From assembly GCF_016097555.1 (NCBI RefSeq), contig NC_054713.1:8792867-8856866 (forward strand): a stretch of 64,000 bases of DNA, read 5' to 3'. Position numbers and translations under genes: made by a program. The DNA comes from Gigantopelta aegis (Eukaryota; Mollusca; Gastropoda; Neomphalida; Peltospiridae). The first letter of the stretch is position 1, and each line of letters starts with the position of its first letter. The notes beneath the pieces were generated by a model. That model had not been told where the DNA came from, did not search any database, and saw only the letters and a program-made list of their open reading frames with translations. Below, in pieces: positions 43,245 to 55,406 of the stretch.

Positions 43245-46200
43245 GTAAATATCTACATCGTGTCCCTACTCACATCAGGTCAATATCTACATCGTGTCCC
43301 TCATCACATCCGGTCAATATCTACATCGTGTCCTTTATCACATCAGGTAAATATCTACATCGGGTCCATCATCACATCAGGTCAATAAATACATCTTGTT
43401 CCTCATCCCGTCAAGTCAATATCTACATCGTGTCCCTCATCAGTTCAGGTTAATATCTACATCGTGTCCCTCATCACATCAGGTCAATATCTACATCGTG
43501 TCCCTCATCACGTCAGGTCAATATCTACATCGTGTCCCTCATCACATCAGGTCAACATCTACATCATGTCCCTCATCACATCCGGTCAATATCGACATCG
43601 TGCCCCTCATCACATCAGGTCAATATCTACATCTTGTCCCTCATCACATCACGTAAATATCTACATCATGTCCCTCATCACATCACGTCAATATCTACAT
43701 CGTACCCCTCATCACATGAGGTAAATATCTACATAGTGTCCCTCATCACATCAGGTCAATATCTACATCGTACCCCTCATCACATCAGGTCAATATCTAC
43801 ATCGTGTCCACCATCACGTCAGGTAAATATCTACATCGTGTCCCTCATCACATCAGGTCAATATCTACATCGTACCCCTCATCACATGAGGTAAATATCT
43901 ACATAGTGTCCCTCATCACATCAGGTCAATATCTACATCGTACCCCTCATCACATCAGGTCAATATCTACATCGTGTCCACCATCACATCAGGTCAATCA
44001 CAACGTATATCTACATCGTCCCTCATCACGTCAGGTAAATATCTACATCGTGTCCCTCATCACATCAGGTCAATATCTACATCGTACCCCTCATCACATC
44101 AGGTCAATATCTACATCGTGTCCACCATCACATCAGGTCAATAAATATATCTTGTCCCTCATCACGTCAGGTAAATATCTACATCGTGTCCCTCATCACA
44201 TCAGGTCAATATCTATATCGTGTCCCTCATCACATCAGGTAAATAAATACATCGTGTCCCTCATCACATCAGGTCAATATCTACATCGTCTCCCTCATCA
44301 CGTCAGGTCAATATCTACATCGTGTCCCTCATCACATCAGGTCAATATCTACATCATGTCCCTCATCACATCAGGTCAATATCGACATCGTGCCCCTCAT
44401 CACATCAGGTCAATATCTACATCTTGTCCCTCATCACATCACGTAAATATCTACATCATGTCCCTCATCACATCACGTCAATATTTACATCGTACCCCTC
44501 ATCACATGAGGTAAATATCTACATCGTGTCCCTCATCACATCAGGTCAATATCTACATCGTGTCCACCATCACATCAGGTCAATAAATATATCTTGTCCC
44601 TCATCACATTAGGTCAATATCTACATCGTGTCCCTCATCATATCAGGTCAATATCTACATCGTGTCCCTCATCATATAGGTCAATATCTACATCGTGTCC
44701 ATCATCACATCTGGTCAATATCTACATCTTGTCCCTCATCACATCACGTAAATATCTACATCATGTCCCTCATCACATCAAGTCAATATCTACATCGTAC
44801 CCCTCATCACATCAGGTCAATATCTACATCGTGTCCACCATCACATCAGGTCAATAAATATATCTTGTCCCTCATCACGTCAGGTAAATATCTACATCGT
44901 GTCCCTCATCACATCAGGTCAATATCTATATCGTGTCCCTCATCACATCAGGTAAATAAACACATCGTGTCCCTCATCACATCAGGTCAATATCTATATC
45001 GTGTCACTCATCACATTAGGTTAATATTTACATCGTGTCCCTCATCACATCAGGTCAATATCTTCATCGTGTCCCTCATCACATCAGGTCAACATCTACA
45101 TCGTGTCCTTCATCACATCAGGTAAATATCTACACCGTGTCCCTCATCACTTCAGTTCAAAAACTACATCGTGTCCCTCATCACATCAAGTAAATATCTA
45201 CATCGTGTCCCTCATCACATCAGATCAATATTTACATCGTGTCCCTCATCACATCAGGTCAATATCTTCATCGTGTCCCTCATCACAGCAGGTCAATATC
45301 TACATCGTGTCCTTCATCACATCAGATAAATATCTACATCGTGTCCCTCATCACATCAGGTCAATAAATACATCTTGTCCCTCATCGCATCAAGTAAATA
45401 AACACATCGTGTCCCTCATCACATCAGTTCAATAACTACATCGTGTCCCTCATCACATCAAGTAAATATCTACATCGTGTCCCTCATCACATCAGATCAA
45501 TATTTACATCGTGTTCTTCATCACATCAGGTAAATATCTACATCGTGTCCCTCATCACATCAGGTCAATAAGTACATCTTGTCCCTCATCGCATCAGGTA
45601 AATAAATACATCGTGTCACTCATCACATCAGGTAAATATCTACATCGTGTCCTTCATCACATCAGGTCACTGTCTCCATCGTGTCCCTCATCACATTAGG
45701 TCAATGTCTCCATCGTGTCCCTCATCACATCAGGTCAATAAATACATCTTGTCCCTCATCGCTTCAGGTCAATGAATACATCTTGTCCCTCATCACATCA
45801 GACTAATATCTACATCGTGCACCTCATGACATCAGGAAAATATCTACATCGTACACCTCATCACAGCAGGTAAATATCTACATCGTGTCCCTCATCACAT
45901 CAGGTAAATAAATGCATCGTGTCCCTCATCACATCATGTCAATATCTACATCTTGTCCCTCATCACATCAGGTCAATATCTACATCGTGTCCCTCATCGC
46001 ATCAGGTCAATATCTATATCGTGTCCCTCATCACATCAGGTCAATAAATACATCTTGTCCCTCATCGCATCAGGTAAATAAATATATCTTGTCCCTCATC
46101 ACGTCAGGTAAATATCTACATCGTGTCCCTCATCGCATCCAGTCAATATCTATATCGTGTCATTCATCACATCAGGTAAATATCTACATCGTGTCCCTCA

Positions 46201-48652
46201 TCACATCAGGTAAATATCTACATCGTGTCCCTCATCACATCAGACCAATATCTACATCGTGCACCTCATCACATCAGGTCAATATCTACATCGTCATCAC
46301 ATTAGGTCAATATCTACATCGTGTCCCTCATCACATCAGGTAAAGAAATGCATCGTGTCCACCATCACATCAGGTCAATATCTACATCGTGTCCACCATC
46401 ACATCAGATCAATATCTACATCGTGTCCCTCATCACATCAGGTCAATATCTACATCGTGTCCCTCATCACATCAGGTCAATATCTACATCGTGTCCACCA
46501 TCACATCAGGTCAATATCTACATCGTGTCCACCATCACATCAGATCAATATCTACATCGTGTCCACCATCACATCAGGTCAATATCTACAGGGCGGACCT
46601 ACGATTTAGTAAAGGAGGGGAGGGTGGTGGTGAAAGAATCTAATTTGCGTTTTTCGCAAAGAGAGCATAATTTTTAGGGAGATTCGTGGCCATGTGCCCA
46701 TTAAAAGTTGGAAATAAAGATTTTAAGAGACGTGTTTTCGGGGCAGTTTAATTTATAAAACCAAAACCAAAGTCATTTAAAAAGGCATTTTGTTAATTAT
46801 CTGCAACATGCTCACTAGAACCTTGGATAATTATCTGTAGTATGTTCCTTGTCATCTCGGGTAACTAACTACAGTTGCCGCTTAACACTTTATGTTAACT
46901 GTCGTCTACAATTCTCATGAGATCTGGGCCCATGCTTATATAACTTTTAGAGTCCAGACTCAATCTCTAATGAGGTCACACGCATACAATTTGTATGGCG
47001 TGTTTTCATGACATTACTGTCGCAGACTCTATTAGAGTCTCGAGTCTAGACTCCAATGCCGCCACACACGTACAATTCGTATGACGTTGTCATGGCATTA
47101 CTGTCGCAGACTCTATTAGAGTCTCGAGTCTAGACTCTAATGCCGCCACACACGTAAAATTCGTATGGCGTTGTCATGGCATTACTGTCGCAGACTCTAT
47201 TAGAGTCTCGAGTCTAGACTCTAAATCTGTTATAAGCACCAGGCCAGGTTCCTGCATTGTGTCCCTCGTACACCTATCTACGCTTTATCCATCAGCACCA
47301 CAGGGCGTGCAGGAATTTTAGCAGGGTTGGGTCTAGACTGACGACCAAAGTATAATGGGGGGACAACTATCTACAACATACCCTTAGGAAATTCGTGTAA
47401 TTATGATATACCAGTCGTGGTGCAATGGCTGGGACGAGAATAGCTCTTCATACTTACAGGGATTAGTATCTATATCATGCTCTTCAAAACCACGGGTAAC
47501 TGAATACATTATGACTCTTACAACATCGGGCAAATATCTACATTATCCCCTTAGGATATCCGGGTAATTATCTACATCATGGTGCCCCGGGAAATATATT
47601 GAATAAAAAAGAACATTTGCTTGAGCAAGGAGGGGATTTGACCCCAAAACCTTTCTCCCTGCACCTGCGAACGCATTTAACTATCAGCACTTAGAACCTC
47701 AATATTGTGTCCACCGTTACCTGAGGTAACCATCTAGATTGAGTCCCTTAGAATACCAGGTAAGTATCAGTAACGTGTCCCTCATCATATCGGTTATCTA
47801 ACTATTCATACCATGTCCCTTTATTACTGACCGGCCTCGGTGGCGTCGTGGCAGGCCATCGGTCTACAGGCTGGTAGGTACTGGGTTCGGATCCCAGTCG
47901 AGGCATGGGATTTTTAATCCAGATACCGACTCCAAACCTTGAGTGAGTGCTCCGCAAGGCTCAGTGGGTAGGTGTAAACCACTTGCACCGACCAGTGATC
48001 CATAACTGGTTCAACAAAGGCCATGGTTTGTGCTATCCTGCCTGTGGGAAGCGCAAATAAAAGATCCCTTGCTGCTAATCGGAAGAGTAGCCCATGTAGT
48101 GGCGACAGAGGGTTTCCTCTCAAACTCTGTATGGTCCTTAACCATATGTCTGACGCCATATAACCGTAAATAAAATGTGTTGAGTGCGTCGTTAAATAAA
48201 ACACTTCTTTTTCTTTCTTTTTTTATTACTGCGAGCAACTATCTACTTTGTAGCGATCCGACAGACAGTGAGACAGACATATATACGCACGCATGCACAC
48301 GTACATACACACAACCAATGAATGAATGAATGAATGAATGAATGTTTAACGACACCCCAGCACGAAATATACATCGGCTATTGGGTGTCACACTATGGTA
48401 AAGATTTAAATAAAAACACAGTGTAAAGAACTGTGCAAAAATACAAACATCACAGATAGATACTGACTTTTACTAAAAATTTCAATTTTCGCTGTATTGG
48501 CCATTCTCAAAGAGAATGTTACACCCCTGCACCACGGTAGGGTTACAGCAGGCGCAGGGGAACATGCAACCATACACACATAGACAGAAAGGAAGGAAGA
48601 AAGAAAGAAAGAGAGAGACAGAGAGAAAGACGGAGAGACAGAAGGAAAGAAA

Positions 48653-48693
<41 letters not shown>

Positions 48694-49603
48694 AATGAGA
48701 AAGAGATACACACAGACTTATAGTGATTGCCTTGCTTAGTAACAGTTACTAAACCATTTATTTGAACTTTCAGATTTGATGGTGGCTTCCATTGTCATCC
48801 CTCTCGCCATCTTAACGCAGTATAAACAATTCCAGGAATCTTCCTTCGTCTGCAAGATTACCATGTTTCTCAAATACGTCACCGTCACCGCCAACCTGTA
48901 CTGCATCGTCGCCATAGCAACGGATCGTCACCAAGTGATCATGAGTATCTTCAAGGCGAGACTGCAGAAATCGCGATCGACTCTGTTCGTGTTCTTCGTC
49001 TGGATGTTTGCGGCTCTTTACAGTCTTCGGCCGGGCTTCACGTACGGCCTGACGCACCACGAGGATAAGGTCATAGACCAGCACATGCACATGAACCACT
49101 CCCTGGACAGCGTGGAACGCGTGCACGTGCAGAACGAGACGGACTTCGTGAATCACACGATATGCGGGCTGGAGCTCGAGCGGTTCCGCCACCTCTTCAT
49201 CATCCTCGACTTCCTCATCATCTGTCTTCTCCCGCTCCTTATCATCAGCGTCCTGTACATCCGGGTGATCGCGTGGCTCGTTCTGCAGAGGCAGAGAAAC
49301 TACGCGGTCTCGAGGACGAAGAACCACAACGTAAAGCTCATCCAGATGGTGCTGGTGATTGTGGTCACCTACACTGTCTGCCAGCTGCCCTCACACGTGT
49401 TCCAGATGTACGTCTACTTCGGGCCCGGCGTCGACAACGACGCAGAGTTCATCTACGACGTCCTCACCATCTTCACCTACTTGAACAGCGTCCTCAACGT
49501 CTGCATCTACTCTTTGTTCGACCCTCGGATTTACCGTTTCGTCAAGATGGCCTTCTGCTGTGATCGCACGATCTTAGTTCAAGACATCGCCAGCACCTCA
49601 TAG
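43013..49603 (+). CDS. Rhodopsin-like GPCR, copy 2
   Basis: Exons 43013-43244 and 48774-49603 give 353 residues, closely similar to copy 1 throughout. N-terminus MSVHDENETG, TM1 with GNS, SGDLMVASIVIPL in TM2 (copy 1 has DMM), ATDRH after TM3, CQLP in TM6, NSVLNVCIY in TM7. The reading frame stops at TAG (49601), 22 codons short of copy 1, although the following sequence still resembles copy 1's tail in the same frame. The intron has grown to 5.5 kb through a 34-bp array, a B2 SINE and others. Splice sites look intact, but whether exon 1 is spliced correctly past about 100 donor-like repeats is open. Ligand unknown. Confidence 0.85.
43245..46594 (+). repeat. 34-bp array derived from exon end plus splice donor
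   Basis: About 100 head-to-tail units begin directly at the exon 1 donor. Each unit reads atctacatcgtgtccctcat then cacatcag and gtcaat or gtaaat. The first 27 bases copy the exon (IYIVSLITSG), the rest copies the donor. Variants such as accctcat, ccaccat and tataaat are scattered. The array ends at about 46594. Confidence 0.97.
46775..47820 (+). repeat. Strongly diverged relics of the 34-bp unit
   Basis: Segments such as gataattatctgtagtatgt (46830), gcaaatatctacattatccc (47530) and agtaacgtgtccctcatcat (47770) keep the order tatct-acat-cctc-atc-gggtaa of the unit. They look like old array members interrupted by other insertions. Confidence 0.6.
46928..47240. mobile_element. GGGCCC foldback MITE with internal repeats
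   Basis: The left end gggcccatgcttatataac pairs with the right end gttataagcaccaggcc. An 84-bp unit with cgcagactctattagagtct and gagtctagactc palindromes is present three times inside. Ends are like those of the element at 52948. Confidence 0.75.
47830..48231 (+). mobile_element. Type B2 SINE in GPCR copy 2 intron
   Basis: Full length; duplication tttattactg at 47820-47829 and 48232-48241. Confidence 0.92.
48317..48565 (-). mobile_element. LINE-tailed retroposon, uninterrupted
   Basis: About 245 bp, same ends as 39484-40965. The minus-strand 3' end carries acacccaatagccgatgtat, gtgctggggtgtcgttaaac and (attc)n. Confidence 0.75.
48590..48700. repeat. (GAAA)n microsatellite
   Basis: gaaa/gaga runs about 75 bp before the GPCR copy 2 exon 2 acceptor. 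Confidence 0.95.
48774..49603 (+). CDS. GPCR copy 2 exon 2
   Basis: Acceptor gaactttcag as in copy 1; begins AT to complete Asp2.50. Ends at an early TAG after DIASTS. Confidence 0.9.
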
Positions 49604-49892
49604 TTTCCCATGTCACCGCGTATCGGCCGCTCGGCGACGAATGGAAGGACGCCTCCAAACTGGTATTTTTGAAAGTAAACTGTTTTTAGCAGACAGGGAA
49701 ACATGGTATCTGTCATGGATGAAAGAGTTGGCTCGAGTCAGAACCTTTGCGCCCATGGCAGGCGTGTGTTACAACAGCTTGTTGTGAACGTGAACGTAAA
49801 GCACTAATTCACTCACTTTCTCAACCATGGTGTAAAATGTGTTTAGGAAGTTCGCAGGAAAGGTACAGGCTCATACAGATTGATATAGATAT

Positions 49893-50335
49893 ATACCTGA
49901 TGTGATGAGGGACATGATGTAGATATTGACCTGATGTGATAATGCGATGTAGATATTGACCTGATGTGATGAGGGACACGATGTAGATATTGATCTGATG
50001 AGATGAGACACACGATGTAGATATTGACCTGATGTGATGAGGGACACGATGTAGATATTGACCTGATGTGATGAGGGACACGATGTAGATATTGACCTGA
50101 TGTGATAAGGGAAAAGATATAGATATTGACCTCATGTGATGAGGGATACGATGTAGATATTGACCTGATGTGATGAGGGACACAATGTAGATATTGACCT
50201 GATGTGAGAAGGGAAAAGATGTAGATATTCACCTGATGTGATAAGGGACACGATGTAGATATTGACTTGATGAGATGAGGGACACGATGCAGATATTGAC
50301 TTGATGTGATGACGGACACGATGTAGATGCCAAAA
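49893..50335 (-). repeat. Inverted array of the 34-bp unit
   Basis: About 13 units of the same GPCR exon/donor repeat in reverse orientation (cacctgatgtgatgagggac, acgatgtagatattgac), starting about 290 bp after the GPCR copy 2 stop. It is directly followed by a LINE fragment. Confidence 0.95.
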
Positions 50336-50540
50336 CGTCCTGCACATAATGTGGTTTTGATAACAAATTTATGAAATATGGGAAGCCAAATGCCGTCCGA
50401 ACATCTGGTCTTCGCATTAAGCAGTTTTTATCAGTTTCCAACATTGATTTAATGGACAATTCCCTGTTTCAAAAGCCCTCACTCTGTTTGTCCGAGACAG
50501 TGGAAGATAGGCCACAGGAGGACCAGGTAATGGCTTTGAT
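50326..50540 (+). mobile_element. Fragment of an RNase-H-type LINE
   Basis: Encodes KPNAVRTSGLRIKQFLSVS, nearly the same as at 55420-55480 (NAIRTFGLRIKQFLSVS) in the larger LINE. Only this short part remains. Confidence 0.75.
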
Positions 50541-53225
50541 CTGTAATGTTTGCAAGTATTGCAAAACTTAATGATGGATTTCACTCGACTTCTTAACGTT
50601 TCTACCCAGTATGTTTCTCTCACTATTACCATGGTCATAGCAACTCCACCGTGTAGCGTGATAGCTTGAGTATTCAGTATAATCATATTCGTCAACTGAT
50701 GATCAGTAGGAAGATAAATTGGATACTCTCCAATGATACGTCCTCTGCATCGAAACATTCCATTTACATCCTCTTGAAGCTGAAGTTGCTTTGCAGTCTC
50801 AGTATATGTTTCATGTAAAGTTGCATCCTTTTGTGCGAACTTTATCCAAAGTAATTCAGCATTCTGAATATCCTGTGGTGTTAATATTTCTCTTAATTTC
50901 GGTTTTCATGGAAGGTAATTAACAAACCTTAGGATCCATCCAGTTACTAGTAAACGTTTCCAGAAGGAAAACGTTTCCAGTAGATTATTGAAAGTGTTTT
51001 GAGTTTCTTTCAGTGCTGTCGTGTGCAGTTCTTTTGTCAGCTTAGCCTCTTCATCAGTTTCCTCACTTCTACTGATAAGCATTTCGAGTGGCCAACTCTC
51101 ATTGTGAAATAACCACGAAGGTTCATTAAACCAGAGCATAGATATTTGATTTTCTTTAGCACCTCGACTTCCAATATCTCCAGGATTTTCAGAAGTAGGG
51201 CGGAGTTTCCAAGTTATACAACTATACTGATTGATCTTTTCCACCCAGTTAGACACAAATTGTTTTGACTGACCATGGCGATTGTTAATCCGGTAGAGTG
51301 CTACTGCAATATCCAGTTATGCATATTTATTAATTATCGTGTAGCCCTCCATAGCCATTTTCACATTCTACATTAGGTTAACCAACATGTGACCAGATTT
51401 AAGTTCCAACCTTGGTATAGAAATACCTCTCTTAGATATTCTTCACTTGGCTGTTAGTGAACCGTGACTAAGCTGATTGCCTTGATAAACAACTGCGTAA
51501 GCAACGCAGCTGCATCCCAATTTACTAGCATCTCCATAGCCATGAAGTTCAATTCCTGTTACTTTGGTATATGTGGTTGGTATGCTCCTAGGTACAGAGT
51601 TGTTCAGGAAGATACCCAAGCCATTTCTTCCACAAACTTTCCATTTCTATTGACAAAAGTTTATCACATGAATTACTGTTGTCACAAGCCAGACGACAAA
51701 GAGTTTATCTTCTAGCAGAATTGGTGAGGCAAAATCTAGTGGATCATACACCTTTGCCAAAGCACGTAGCATACCTGTTTTAGTTTACTCAGTGGTCGCT
51801 TTGCATTCAGAGAAATCAACTGCTAGAGTCCTCAAGTTTATCCCATTTCATTCCAAGTATCATAGTATCAGCTGAATCTACCTCTAGACTTTCTTCAGCG
51901 TAGGTTTGCTCAATATCACACTTTGCAATTGATTGCAGGGGTTCTAGATTATGGTAGCCCCACTCCCATGACAAGTGATATTCAATGTTGGGTTAGCAAA
52001 TAACTGCTATTGCCATGCCCGATGGCTAATGCATTTTTTTGTCAAATGTTGCAGTTAAGTCTATTTTTTTAAATATGTAAATATGAATACCCTGCCCCAA
52101 CCCCAACTCTCCAATGTTAGTGTTTTTAAGCTCTATCTCCCTCTTTAGGTGACATCTGATTACTATTATTATTTAGTAACCTTTTATTAACTTAAAGAAA
52201 AGTAGGGCTAGTGAATTTTTAATCATGGCTAGTGATTGCTCTAATTCTGGAACATTAGACTGCCATTTATGTAGGGAGAACCCACCTTCCTTGAAGATTT
52301 GCACAGCATCTTCCTTAAAAGCAAGAACATCCGAAACAATATTTCTAGCATTATCTACATAAAAAGACCTTTTCCAAGTTCTAAAGTTGTTCTCGTGTAG
52401 ATAAATAGAGTTTCAAATGTTCTTTTGAAGTTCCACCTAGTAGGAAGGGACTAGGACCATATCCAAATATCACTCTTGTGAACCGGAGTTTGATAATTTC
52501 TAGAGATCTGAATGAATACTCGTTTAATAACTCCAATTAGTGTTATCGGTTCCAGACGGTTCCTCGTTAAAACGGTGTGCAACAGTGGTTGTGATGAGGG
52601 TCTGATGTGCAAACAATCATTTAATGACGATGAAGTGTTATTTTCCCGAGCTGAGGCATCACAAATAATTCTCATTTTTGGTAGTTTCAGCCTTCTTTCG
52701 GATAACAGGTCTGTGTGGCATGTAAAACAGATGTTTTCCAGATAGTACTTCAGGGGCATGTTCCAGCTGTTTAGTAATTATCACAGATTTCACGAAATAT
52801 AGGGCACTTGTATTGCCGTTTCCAGTACTCATCAGCGTCCATCCAAAGAGCGTTTCGTCAGCAGTTGGATTGGCAGTGACACTGAGTGTTTTCCTATTTT
52901 ACAAGTTAGTTTTAATTCTTGCAAAGTCTCCCGCCCCAAGAATAAGGGCCCGTGCTTATAAAATTTAAAGTCTAGACTTTAATAAAGTCCAGACTTTAAC
53001 GTAATGCTATTTGAATGGTGTTCCCATGACGTTAAAGTCTGGACTTTATTAAAGTCTAAACTTTAAGGTTTATAAGCACGGGGCTTGATGAATTGCGTGT
53101 TACTGTAACTGAGTTCAGCTCTCTCATCTTCGTTGTCACATTTCAGATCCTGGATATGCTGAAATGTTATCTTGAGTGGTGTTGTTCAGCACAGTTATTA
53201 CTGGCCGATTCAAACTTATTTGACC
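50400..53225 (-). mobile_element. BEL/Pao LTR retrotransposon pol (fossil)
   Basis: Minus-strand pieces match BEL/Pao pol in order: a reverse-transcriptase piece with RIICDASA and SLNDCLHIRPS (about 52450-52760), the RNase H-to-integrase linker with ENPGDIGSRG and NEPSWL (50906-51256), and the integrase zinc-binding region with RETYWVETLRS and CNTCKHYRSKPLPG (50417-50758). No LTRs were identified. It is broken in many places and looks old. A hairpin MITE is inserted at 52948-53087. Confidence 0.8.
52948..53087. mobile_element. GGGCCC hairpin MITE in the BEL/Pao fossil
   Basis: A near-perfect palindrome of about 140 bp: left arm gggcccgtgcttataaa and taaagtctagactttaataa, right arm the inverse, ending tttataagcacggggc. 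Confidence 0.85.
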
Positions 53226-53488
53226 ATCAGTAGAATTCAAAAGTTATGTTATAAACAGCCATTTTCAGACGAACTGTACCAGTCATAGTTTCAATACTTT
53301 TGAATTCCCAATATGCTGGACAAGTTGAAGAAATGTGTTTGATGCAAAATAACTTCCAGCTCCAATATATATATACATAAAGATGTATGGTGTCTTTCAC
53401 TGCATTTATCACAGTTTCCACTTCTGCAGGTAGAAGTTCCATGAGTAGCTCCTGAGCAATGGCAGTATAACCTTTTCTTCTTTTGAGC

Positions 53489-53662
53489 AAGGGTGGATCC
53501 AAGGGTGGGGACCAGGGGGAACTATCACTCCCCCTAAAAAATGTGCCCCCTTTTTTAACAATTTATTTACAATTTTCATTGAAATACCCTTTTCAGGTTG
53601 TTGCTCTATGTGCCCTTTACCCTTGGTCCCCTCCCTAAAATGTGTCCTGGGTCCACCCTTGT
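53489..53662. mobile_element. Foldback element with CAAGGGTGGA ends
   Basis: Left end caagggtggatccaagg, right end cctgggtccacccttg, with ggggaccag and ttggtcccct as inner arms. About 170 bp, non-coding. Confidence 0.65.
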
Positions 53663-53999
53663 TGAGTATTTCTCTCCTCTCCTTTACTTCATGAACTTGT
53701 GTACACTCAATGCTTCTGTGTTCTGGAGATTCATAGTATACACATTGATGCTTTCATCCATAATCAACATTTGGTATGGGCCTTTTTTTTACCTCGAGAA
53801 AGCTTATGATACCAAGTGGAAGTATCGGATTTTGAAAGACCTCCATGACATGGGCTTAAGAGGCTGTATGACTGACTTTTATTTCAAATTTCTTACAGAA
53901 TAGGTCTTTCAAAGTACGAGTGGGATCTGCGTTATCCAATTCTCACTCCCATGAGATGGGTGTGCCTTAACGTAGCATCCTTTCAGTAACTTTATTGGG

Positions 54000-54795
54000 T
54001 GAGTGTGGTAGGGTCCATCTTCAACTTATTTATATGACAAGAGTTATCAAATATTGGTGTAAACTTATCCAGCTACCACTTTTCAGATTACCTTGTCAAA
54101 GTTATTTGATGTTAAGATCTTTAGATGATGCTGGGTACATAAATTGGGCTACAAAAGTGAAACAAATTTTATTTAATTATGGTTTTGGTTTTGTATGGCT
54201 GTGTCAGGAAATAGGTAATATTGATTTGTTTATCTCATTGTTTAAACAGAGACTATGACAATTTAAAGCAACAATGGTCAGCTGATATAAATATATCTGC
54301 CTCATGTTATTATTGCAAGCAGTATAAATCTCTATTGAATATCGAACGGTACTTGCGACTTAACTTTGTGGTGCATGTGAAAAGGGCCTTGTCGAAGTTT
54401 GGATGCAATAACTATGGATTAGCTGTAGACTGGCAAATTTAACAATATAACATATGAACAAAGATATTTCCCTTTTTCTAGAAATACTGATGAGTTTGTT
54501 TTTATTAAAGACCAACTACATGTATTACTCGAGGGTAAAAAGTATACGGACTTAAGAAAACAGTTTATTTTTAATTTTATCAATAAATATTCGCATGTAC
54601 CACCTTCGATTATTCTTGTGAAGCTGATGTCATCTACAAATGAACTATTGCTGTACAATTTGTTATTGTTTTTATATCAGGTATCTGTAATACGAAAGCT
54701 AAGTGATATGCGACAAAATATATATGATGGGTGTTTTTTTTTTGTGTATTTTGGGCCTGTGGCCTTAATATTGAATAAACTTCTTGTTCTTGTTC
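54000..54795 (+). mobile_element. 5'-truncated LINE nested in the RNase-H LINE
   Basis: Encodes the region after the RT of a second LINE type: INWATKVKQILFNYGFGFVW, LFKQRL, NIERYLRLNF. Ends ttgggcctgtggccttaata, ttgaataaactt and (cttgtt)n. It splits the host LINE between RSILSVTL and YVDDF. Confidence 0.8.
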
Positions 54796-55406
54796 TTGTT
54801 CTATGTCGACGATTTTCAGATTTGCTACATGTCGACCAGTATGAGTATCATTGAATGTCAGTTGCAGCTTTGTTTGAATAAAATTCAACAATGGGCAACT
54901 GACAATGGATTTCGATTCTCAAAGTCAAAAACCGTCTATATGCATATCTGCCAGAAAAGAGGTCACCATTCAGATCCTCAGCTGCTTCTGGACAAAATTC
55001 CGGTTCCAGTTGTGGAGGAGACCAAATTTCTGGGGGTTAGATTTTTACAGGAGGCTATCTTTCCTCATTTATGGTATGTGAAAAAATAAAGGCTTAAAGG
55101 CCCTCAATGTCTTAACATTATTGGCAAAACTGAATGGGGAGCAGATCGAATGGTTATGCTACGACTTTATAGATCTTTAGTTCAGTCTAAACTTGATTAT
55201 GTGCATGGGTCCTATGCACAACCAGGAACTTAGGCTTTGTCTTGGTGCTTTCAAAACATATCCTGTGGAGAGCTTGTACGTCGATGCACACGACTTAGTT
55301 TGGTGCTAGACATGCAAAGCTTTCTCTGCACTATGCTACAAAGATTAAATCAATGCCAAAACATCCTGCACATAATGCGGTGTTTGATACAAATATATGA
55401 AGTTAT

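Noticed and set aside
43245-46594. CRISPR array or repeat protein from the 34-bp array
   Set aside because: No spacers; frames follow from the period; the unit is a copy of the GPCR exon end and donor, and the genome is eukaryotic.
53227-53502. Protease or gag part of the BEL/Pao fossil
   Set aside because: The minus-strand frame is in the right place but shows no motif I can recognise, so it is not counted as part of the element.
54784-54860. YVDD as a retroviral RT box
   Set aside because: Neighbouring parts (LEKAYDTKWKY, FSKSKT, KFLGV) and the 3' end are those of a non-LTR LINE.
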